From JBBRLA01 sp038231615 (GTDB lineage: Bacteria > Myxococcota_A > Polyangia > Palsa-1104 > JAEUJZ01): a DNA stretch of 16,848 bases. This document shows, piece after piece, positions 1 to 10,300 of this stretch. The stretch lies in NCBI GenBank assembly GCA_038231615.1, contig JBBRLA010000109.1:1-16848 (forward strand), read 5' to 3'. The position numbers and the translations under genes were made by a program. How positions within the stretch are numbered: position 1 is the first letter of the stretch; every line of letters starts with the position of its first letter. The notes beneath the pieces were generated by a model. That model searched no databases, was not told the origin of the DNA, and worked only from the letters and a program-made list of their open reading frames with translations.

Positions 1-250
1 CCACGGCGAAGCGCCAACCCCCCGGGGCCAGGATCGCGTCCGAGGCGAAATGGCTCTTGAGTTCGGTGAAAAGCCGGGTCTCCGGGCTCTGCGGCCCATA
101 GAGGAGCTTGTCCAGCAGAAATTCGCTCTCGGGGTCGGATGGCAGGGCGGTCTCGGGGATCTTCTGCTCGGCGGACTCCGCAGTCGGGGGATTCAGCAGG
201 GTACGGGGGCGGCGCCTCGGGGTGCGTTCGTTCTTGTCGTGGATGGGCAT
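1..250 (-). CDS. Unidentified protein, N-terminal 83 residues (runs off left edge)
   Basis: An open frame reads from ATG at 250-248 down to base 1 without a stop. It begins MPIHDKNERTPRRRPRTLLN, a basic, proline-rich and probably disordered start. A more ordered, acidic and amphipathic stretch follows (SEFLLDKLLYG, then TRLFTELKSHF). Codons look like those of the neighbouring genes, mostly G or C at the third position, which supports real coding. I do not recognise the family. There is no signal peptide or membrane segment in the visible part. The frame is open further upstream to a TAG near 300, but the only other start there is TTG at 253, and no clear Shine-Dalgarno sequence precedes either start. 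It lies 55 bases downstream of the receiver gene on the same strand, so it may be the fourth gene of that operon. Confidence 0.55.
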   Translation of the reverse strand, partial: MPIHDKNERTPRRRPRTLLNPPTAESAEQKIPETALPSDPESEFLLDKLLYGPQSPETRLFTELKSHFASDAILAPGGWRFAV

Positions 251-305
251 CAAGGCAGAGTAGCACTTATCGCACTTGTTGGATCGACTTTCGCCTCGCT
301 AACGT

Positions 306-734
306 TCATTTTTTGTTGGGGCCAGAGATGCCCTTTGTAAGGGCGGGCGCACCCGCCATCCATGCGTCGCTCAAACGACGGAATTCCGCGATGAAGGCCT
401 GGCCGGTCTCAGTTTTGGGGATGGCCCCCAGTGCGCTGTGCTTGCGGACCACCGCGTCCAGCTGCAGGCGGTCCTGGCTGGAGTAAAAGATGATGCCGAT
501 GCGCGGGCTCCCCGGCTGCTGTTTCAGAACCTCCACGACCCCGTGGCCATCCAGCCCCGGCATGGATAGGTCCAAAAGGACGATGTCCGGCTGCTCGCGC
601 CGGATGGCCAGGGCCGTCCCGAAGGGGGAACTTTTCGTTACAACGTCGAAGCCATCCAGTTCCAGCCATTGCCGGGTCATGATGAGCTGGATCTCGTTGT
701 CATCGATGATCAAGACCTTGGTGCGGTTCTTCAT
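306..734 (-). CDS. Stand-alone receiver-domain response regulator (CheY-like, no output domain)
   Basis: This 142-residue protein is a single receiver domain. Visible signatures are the acidic pair D11-D12 in VLIIDDNE, the predicted phosphoacceptor D55 in IVLLDLSMPGLDG, the conserved hydroxyl position at S85/S86 in IIFYSSQD, and the switch lysine K107 in AIPKTE. About 20 residues follow the domain (AGAPALTKGISGPNKK) with no DNA-binding or enzymatic output domain, so it probably acts by protein-protein contact or as a phosphate shuttle. The ATG at 734-732 starts exactly at the receiver fold and lies 8 bases after the kinase stop codon. The longer upstream reading in this frame lies inside the kinase gene and is not credible. 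The upstream Shine-Dalgarno signal is weak, suggesting coupling to the kinase. The likely phosphodonor is the Hpt domain of that kinase, which is inferred from adjacency. Confidence 0.9.
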   Translation of the reverse strand: MKNRTKVLIIDDNEIQLIMTRQWLELDGFDVVTKSSPFGTALAIRREQPDIVLLDLSMPGLDGHGVVEVLKQQPGSPRIGIIFYSSQDRLQLDAVVRKHSALGAIPKTETGQAFIAEFRRLSDAWMAGAPALTKGISGPNKK

Positions 735-742
735 TTCGCGAC

Positions 743-3535
<2,793 letters not shown>

Positions 3536-3540
3536 GATCG

Positions 3541-3544
3541 CTCC
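3541..3544 (-). promoter_or_regulatory. Ribosome binding site of the hybrid kinase gene
   Basis: On the minus strand the sequence TAGGAGCGATCATG places GGAG 5 bases before the kinase ATG. The TAG is the stop codon of the DUF2378-like gene, so termination of that gene occurs on the kinase ribosome binding site. This favours translational coupling and supports the chosen kinase start. Confidence 0.8.
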
Positions 3545-4146
3545 TACCAGGTCATTCTGAATTTGAAATCAGTCAACGCGGACTGTTCCAGTGCAAATTC
3601 TGCACGTACACCATAGATCTGGCGCAAAGCTGCATCGAAGATTCCGCTATTGTGTACAGGTCCCAGGGTGTCTCCAAAAAAGGAGAAGGTGCCGCAGGTC
3701 AGATCATTCTTCTCGTATGCGTGCTTGCCCCCGTTCAGCAGCAGCTGGTAGCCGCTGGGCACCGCTGAGAAGAGCCGGTGCGGCTCGTGCCCGGAGAGGA
3801 TCTTCATCGTCCGCCCGGCGACGGAGTTAAAGAATGGTTCCACGGCCGCGGCCCCCAACTGGAAGATGGCTTCATCAAAGCCATTCAGGCCAGGTGCCAA
3901 TCTGCGGGCCGCCGAATATTCGAACCTGAGAAAATTCCGCAAGGGATAGTTCTTCAGCGGATTGAACCGGAGTTCATGGATCTCGGCTTCCCTGGCAGCC
4001 TCGGTGGCAACGATCTCACCCCGGTGCCTGACGAGCGTGTTGTACACGGCCTGAAAGGGCGTCCCGCGGATCGTCTCTGCTCCAGACAGAAGCTTCAGCC
4101 TTTCTGGCAGTGCGTCTACTTCTGGGACAGTGGGTGTGAACTTCAT
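3544..4146 (-). CDS. DUF2378 (TIGR02265)-like protein, low-GC
   Basis: A 200-residue soluble protein with no signal peptide or membrane segment. The middle and C-terminal parts resemble, as I remember it, the myxobacterial DUF2378/TIGR02265 family: a YPLRNFLRFEYSAARRLAPG segment, then an ELG-like helix and FFNSVAGRTMKIL, then LFSAVPSGYQLLLNGG, and a final beta strand ending FKFRMTW. The molecular function of that family is not known to me. The ATG at 4146 is preceded by GGAG with a 6-base spacer, and this start is preferred over a TTG 30 bases upstream. It is the first gene of the kinase operon, 8 bases ahead of the kinase, so a sensory or modulatory partner role is possible but is inference. 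Sampled 60-base lines are mostly 45-55% G+C, well below the flanking genes, which hints at separate origin. The family call is by eye. Confidence 0.65.
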   Translation of the reverse strand: MKFTPTVPEVDALPERLKLLSGAETIRGTPFQAVYNTLVRHRGEIVATEAAREAEIHELRFNPLKNYPLRNFLRFEYSAARRLAPGLNGFDEAIFQLGAAAVEPFFNSVAGRTMKILSGHEPHRLFSAVPSGYQLLLNGGKHAYEKNDLTCGTFSFFGDTLGPVHNSGIFDAALRQIYGVRAEFALEQSALTDFKFRMTW

Positions 4147-4152
4147 GTACAG

Positions 4153-4156
4153 CTCC
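4153..4156 (-). promoter_or_regulatory. Ribosome binding site of the DUF2378-like gene
   Basis: GGAG on the minus strand lies 6 bases before the ATG at 4146. No comparable signal precedes the alternative TTG at 4176, so this site decides the start. Confidence 0.7.
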
Positions 4157-4226
4157 AGTGGACGTACAAACTGCAATAGAAAGTGCTGCTATACGCAGGG
4201 ACCAAGTTTTCGCTCTGTCTATTTAC

Positions 4227-4255
4227 TCTGGTCTTGATTCCTGTGCAAGACCAGA
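4227..4255. promoter_or_regulatory. Perfect inverted repeat, possible operator
   Basis: The arms TCTGGTCTTG (4227-4236) and CAAGACCAGA (4246-4255) are exact reverse complements, 10 bp each, around a 9-base spacer. Beyond one mismatch, two further A-T/T-A pairs extend the symmetry. There is no T run on either side, so an intrinsic terminator is unlikely. The position, about 80 bases from the DUF2378-like start and about 115 from the PKS1 start, suits binding of a dimeric regulator acting on one or both operons. No such regulator is encoded in the window. Confidence 0.5.
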
Positions 4256-4340
4256 ATAGGCTATCTACCTACTGACAACAGCTCACCTTCCCTTTTTAGT
4301 GTGGAAAATAGTTGATGCAACTCATTCGGTGCTTTTTGGT

Positions 4341-4358
4341 AGGCGCGCGGCGCCTTTT
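4341..4358 (+). terminator. GC-rich hairpin plus T run just upstream of PKS1 (possible attenuator)
   Basis: The plus strand reads AGGCGC-GCG-GCGCCT followed by TTT and then C. This gives a 6-bp stem with a 3-base loop, followed by a short T run at 4355-4358 whose first T also closes the stem. It resembles a small intrinsic terminator or a start-site-occluding hairpin. It ends 11 bases before the proposed PKS1 ATG, inside what should be the 5' leader, so it would reduce expression or be a regulated attenuator. The stem is short and the T run is brief, so it could be chance in high-GC DNA. Confidence 0.3.
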
Positions 4359-4369
4359 CTCGCCACTTG

Positions 4370-7300
4370 ATGTCGTCGTCGCGTGCCGCGCTTGCCGCGC
4401 CGGGTCCGGCCATGTCCGCTGAACGCCCCCAGGGCAATGGCGACAGCCCCGTCGCGGTCATCGGCCTTTCGTGCGTCCTTCCCGGGGCGATCGGGCCGGA
4501 CGCCTTCTGGGCCAACGCCCTGGCCGGGCGCAGCGCCTTGCGCCCGCTCGTCGGCGCCGAGTGGACGCGCTGCTTCCAGCAGGACCCCGCCGCCCCCGAT
4601 CGCACCTATACGCTGACCGCCGCCCGCATCGAGGACTACCGCTTCGACTGGCGCCGCTTCCGCATGCCCCCCGCCGAGGCGGAGAGCATCAATCCCCTTC
4701 AATTGATGATCCTGGAGGCCGGCGTATCGGCCCTTCAGCAGGTCCAAAAAGTCCCCCGGGACTCCACCGGAATCATCATTGGATCCACAGGCCTGGGTTG
4801 GCAGCGCGACAGCGGCCTGCGCATCCGGCTGCATGAGATGTGCGACTCGGTGCGGGAAAGCCCCAGCTTCGCCGCGCTCCCCGCCGATCGGCAAAAGACC
4901 ATCCTTGATGAAGGGCGCCGCTGGCTGGAGGCGCGCCTGAAGCCGGTTAGCGAGGACAACGTGGTGAATGCCGCGGCCAGCGTGGGCGCCGGGCGGATCG
5001 CCATGCACCTGGACCTGCGCGGCCTGCACTACGCCATCGACGCCGGCTACGCCTCGTCCCTGGCGGCGCTCGACGCCGGGGTGCGCCTTTTGCGCGACGG
5101 CTCGCTCGACCTGGCCCTCATCGGCGGCGTCAGCGAGCTTCTGACCCCTCTTGAACTGGTCGCCTTCTCCAAGCTCGGCGGCCTGTCCCACGGGCGGGTG
5201 GCGCCCTTCGATGCCTCTGCCAGCGGCACGCTTCTGGGTGAGGGGTTGGCCCTTTTCGCTCTGAAGCGCCTTCCCGACGCGCTGCGGGACGGCGAGAAAA
5301 TCTTCGCCGTGGTCCGCGGGGTCGGCGGGTCGAGCGACGGGCGGGGCAAGGCATTGTGCGCCCCGCAGCCGGATGGGCAGGCCCTGGCCATGCGCCGGGC
5401 CTATGAAGACGCGGGGGTTGACCCTCGGACCATCGGCTTCGTCGAATGCCACGCCACCGGCACCCAGGTCGGCGATATCAGCGAGGTGCGCGCCCTGTCA
5501 CGCGTCTTTGGCGGCGCAGACAAGGGCGTGGCCCTGGGCTCCGCCAAGCCCCTGGTGGGCCACCTGCGGGCCGGTGCCGGGGCGGTGGGCCTTCTGCGTG
5601 CGGTGCTGGCCCTGCACCACCGGATCATTCCGCCGCAGATCAACTACGCCACCCCGAACCCGGCGATGGAGCTGTCTCAGACCCCATTTTTCATCCCCAT
5701 CGAGCAGCTTCCTCTTATCGCCCGCGGCGGGGCGGAAAAGCCGCGCGCGGCGGTCAGCGCCTTCGGCTTTGGCGGCAACAACTTCCACGCGGTACTGGAA
5801 GCGTGGGACGAAAAAGGACACGACACCGCGCAACCCGCCCGGGTCTTTGTCCACCGCTCCCCCGAACCCATCGCCATCGTCGGCATGGGTGGTATCTTCC
5901 CGGGTACCGTCAACGTCCCCGAGTTCTGGCAGTCGCTGCTTGCCGGCATCGACGCCACCGGCGAGGTTCCCCGGGACCGCTGGGACATCGACAAGTACCA
6001 CGATCCCGATCGCCAGCGCCTGGACACCAGCTACTCCCGGCTCGGGTGCTTCCTCGACAAACTGCCGCAGCTCGCCGAGCGGTGGCGCATCCCCCCTTCG
6101 GCAATGGCGAGCATCGATCCGGGCCAGCTCCTCATGCTCCTCTCCGCGGAGGAGGCACTGGCTGACGCCAGCCTGGAAACCCGGAGCTGGGACCGCGACC
6201 GGGTGGCAATCATGCTGGCCTTCCTACCCTACCAGGGCAAAAAATTCCTCGCCGACATCCGCGTAAACTGCGGGGAGTTCTGGGAGGGCCTGCACGGGGC
6301 GCTCACCGCCGCGGGCATAGGCGCGGCGCAGATCAAGCGGGTGCTTTCCGAGGCCGAGGACCGCTTCAAGTCCGGGTTGCCGCCGATCACCGAGGACACC
6401 CTGACCGGCTACCAGGGGAGCATCAACGCCGCGCGCATCGCCAGCCACTTCAACTTCCGCGGCCCCCACTGCGTCATCGACTCCGCCTGCGCCTCAACCC
6501 ACGCCGCAATCCACGCCGCCGTCCATGCCCTGCGGCGGGATGCCTGCGACGTCGCCATCACCGGTGGTACGTGGTGCGACATTCTGCCCGAATTCTATGT
6601 CGCCGCATGCCGCTTCCAGGCTCTGTCGGCCAAGGGCTGCCGGCCCTTCGCCGCCGACGCGGACGGCTTCATCCCCGGGGAAGGCGCCGGGACCCTGGTG
6701 CTGCGGCGCCTCTCGGACGCGGAGCGGGACGGCGAGCGCATCCACGCGCTGATCCGCTCGGTGGCCGGCTCCAGCGATGGCAAGGGCCGCTCGGTGCTGG
6801 CCCCCTCCTCGGAGGGCGAGGCGCTGGCCATGCAGCGGGCCCTCTCCGAGGCCGGGGTGACGCCGGGGCAGGTGGGCTACGTCGAGTGCCACGGCACCGG
6901 CACAGCGCTGGGCGACGCGGTCGAGGCCACTGCCTGCGCCCGGGTCTATGGACCGGATCGGGTCGGGCCCCTCCTTATCGGATCGGTGAAGTCGAACATC
7001 GGCCACCTGAACGCCGCCGCCGGGGTGCCGGCCGTCATCAAGACGGCGCTGGCCCTTCGGGAGGGCATCCTGCCCGCCTCGCTGAAGTCGGGCGACCCCA
7101 ATCCCACAATCAAGGAGTCCGGCGGCGCTGTCCGCGTGGTCACCGAGCGGATGCTCTGGCCGGCTTCCGCCGACGGGCCGCGAAGGGCCGGGGTCAGCAG
7201 CTTCGGGGTCGGTGGGTGCAACTTCCACCTGGTGGCCGAGGAGTACCGCCCCATGCGCCATCGCGCGATTGTCGGTGGCGATGAGGCGCCCGCCGACGGG

Positions 7301-10300
7301 GTGCTGCCGATCCTGGTCGCCGACGGCGCCGATTTCGCGGCCTGCGTCAAGGCATTGCGGGTGCAACTGGCCGATCTGGGCGGCATCGAGCCCAGGGCGG
7401 TATGGGCCAAGGTTGCCGAGGCGCAGGCCCGGGTCTCCGCCTCCCGCGGCGCGTGCCGGGTGGCGATTGTCGCGGCCAACCGGGCGGAGATGAACGCCCG
7501 CCACGACCTCTTGCGGTCGGCGCTGGCCCGGGGCGGGGCCATGGGTTTTCTGGCCAAGCAGGGAATCTTCATCGGCCACCCCGGCAGCGGGCGCACCGCG
7601 GTGGTGTTTCCCGGTCAGGGGCCCCAGTACCCGAACATGCTCCGCGCTGCGGCGGCGCGGTTCCCCATCCTGGCGGAGACCTTGGCCGAGGCCGATCAGG
7701 CCTATCAGGCGATCTGCGGCAGGCCCCTCTCGCCTTCGTTCCTGGTCCGGGACCCCGAGGCCTACGCACAGCGGGATGAGGACATCCACTGCGCGGTGTT
7801 CGTGGTGAGCTGCGCCCTTTTCCGTCTCTTTTCGAGCTATGGGTTGCGCTTCGACGCGCTCATGGGACAAAGCGCCGGCGAGTTGTCCGCCCTGGTGGCC
7901 GCCGAAGTGCTCACCCTGGAAGAGGGTCTTTTGGCCATGCGCACCCGCACCCTGGCGGTGCTCTCCCTGGACCTTCCCGACCCGGGGCAGATGGTCGCCC
8001 TGGGCTGCGGCACCGCTCGGGCGGAGGAACTGCTCCCGGGGCTGCCCGGCTATTGCGATCTGGCGGCGGACAACGGACCGTCGAACTGCATCGTCTCCGG
8101 CGAACGCCCTGCCATGGCCGCCCTTGTGCGCCGCTGCGCCGAAGTCGGCGTCGAGGCCCGGGTGCTCGCGGTGTCCCACGCCTATCATTCCCAGGTGATC
8201 GCCGGGGCGCAAGCGGGCTACCTGGCGGAGCTTTCGCGCCTCCGCTTCCGGCGCCCCACCCGCGAGATCGTCTCCACCATCACCGGGGGGTCGATCGCCG
8301 GGCTCGCGCTGGCCGATTATCCGCTGCACCTGTCGCGGCAGTATGTCGAACCGGTGTGCCTGACCCAGGCGGTCGAGGCGCTGCACCAGGGCGGCGTCCG
8401 CCTCTTCGTCGAGTGCGGTCCCAAGTGGGCACTCAGCACCTTCATCGACGAAATCCTTGGCGAACGTCCCCACATCGCCCAGGCCACCCTGCACCCGAAG
8501 GTCGGCGAGGTCGAACAGGTCCACCGGGCCCTGGCCTGCCTCTTCGCCCACGGCGCAGCCGAGCTGAAGCCGCGACAGGATGTGGCACCCGCCCATGAAT
8601 CCCCGGATTTCACGTCGTCCATAGCAGAGGTACCCAAGAAGATGGAGCCCGTGGCTGCTCAAAGCAGAGAAGACGCAGTGTCGCTGCTGCGATCTCTTCA
8701 GTCCACCATCACGTCCTTCCTTCATCGGTGGGACGAACACGTCGCCTCGGCCCCGGTCATCGCCTCGGCCCCGGTCATCGCCTCGACCCCGGTCGTCGCC
8801 TCGGCCCCGGTCGTCGCCTCGGCCCCGGTCGTCGCCCCGGCCCCGGTCGTCGCGGCCGGGCGCTTCGAGGAGGTGCGGGCCGCCTTCATCTCGCGATTGC
8901 AAAAGAAGACCGGCTACCCCGCCGACGTGCTCGAACTCGACCAGGATATGGAGGCCGATCTGGGCATCGACACCGTCAAGCAGGTGGCCATCATCGCCGA
9001 CACCCGCAGCCAGCTCGGCCTGCCAGTGGACCCCGCCTTCAAGCTGCGCGACTACCCGACCCTGCGCCAGGTCATTCACTATCTGGTCAGCCGCCTCGAC
9101 GAAGTCGGCCCGCCACCCACCAAGCCCGAGCGTCCCAAGGAGGAATCGCGTCCGTTCCCGCCCGTCGTCGAGGCGGTCGCTCGGCAGGCGCCCTCGCCGG
9201 TCGTCGAGGCGGGCGCCCGGCAAGTCCCCCCTCCGGGCGTCGAGACGATTGCCCGGCAGACACCCATTCCGGCCGCGCCCGCCCCGGCGGATGGAGGCTT
9301 CGAGCGCGTGCGGGCTGTCTTCATCGCCCGCCTGCAACACAAGACCGGTTACCCCGCCGACATGCTCGATCTGGACCTGGACATGGAGGCCGACCTGGGT
9401 ATCGACACCGTCAAGCAGGTAGCCATCATCGCCGACACCCGCGGCCAGCTCGGCCTGCCGGTGGACCCCGCCTTCAAGCTGCGCGACCATCCGACCCTGC
9501 GCAAGGTCGTCCAGTACCTCGTCGATCGCCAGGTGGATGGGCAGCCGGCTCAGGATCAGGCTGCGGAGCCACCCCCCGCACGACCTGAGATTGCCCAGAA
9601 TGCCCCCGCGCCCCAGCCGCCGGCATTGATCCAGCCGTCGGCCGCGGCCCAGGCTTCCTACCGCACGGTGGCCTCCCTGACCCTGACCGCCGGCCAGCCC
9701 GGGACCCTCACCCTGTCCAGCTCGAGCAAGCACGTGGTCACCGACGTGCGTTGCCTTCAGCTTTTGCTCTCGGCGGCGCGACAAGGCCAGCCGCAGGGTG
9801 CCCTGTACCGCATCGAGCAGCTCCAGGTCGGCGCCGAGGCCCGCTTGGGTGACACCGGCACTCTTTTCCTCTCGGTCCAGGCGGAGCCCGCCGCCGCCAC
9901 CCCTGGCCCCACTCGCTACCGCGTGGTGTCTCCGCTTACTGCCGACGGCGCCACCCCCGCCCACATGGAGGCCCTGGTGCTCATCGCTCCGGCCCCCGGC
10001 GAGCCCCCGCAGCTTCTGCCCGAGGTCAGCGCCGCCCTGGACCGTCGCGGCAAGCCGCGCAACGGCCTGGCCCTGCTGTCCTCGATGAACCGCGTCGCCG
10101 GCACCGGGGCCCGGGCGGCGGTGGTCTGGGCCTGGGGCACCCGCTACGACGAAGTGGTCGGCGGCGTGCGCCTCAGCGAATCCATGGAGGAACCGCTGGA
10201 GGCCTTCGCCCTGGGCGAACTGATCGACGGCGCTTTCTGGCTGTCCGACTTCGGCTGGTACGGCCTTTCCGGCGCGGTCCATTGCTTCGGCGGGGTCAAG

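Larger units (their letters stand above)
4147..4369. promoter_or_regulatory. Divergent intergenic control region
   Basis: About 220 bases separate the divergent kinase operon and the PKS operon. The sampled lines are only 40-43% G+C, against about two-thirds in the PKS genes, as expected for a promoter-bearing region. It must supply promoters in both directions. I could not find a convincing sigma-70 or sigma-54 element by eye. The best plus-strand candidate, CTGACA near 4272 with a weak -10 around 4296, has a long spacer and is not called. The region holds an inverted repeat (4227-4255) and a GC hairpin followed by T residues (4341-4358), listed separately. Confidence 0.6.

Noticed and set aside
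4147..4369. Sigma-54 type GG-N10-GC promoter in the divergent region
   Set aside because: The nearest match on the minus strand has a 12-base spacing, which does not fit, so none is called.
4261..4414. Minus-strand frame of about 50 residues from ATG 4414, with a hydrophilic C-terminal half, ending at 4261
   Set aside because: Its N-terminal half is antisense to the PKS1 start, it lacks a Shine-Dalgarno site, and there is no recognisable fold. It was kept only as a reason to doubt the exact PKS1 start.
8744..8851. Short tandem repeats considered as a CRISPR or minisatellite element
   Set aside because: The units are contiguous, in frame and encode a typical Ala-Pro-Val linker inside PKS1, with no spacers.
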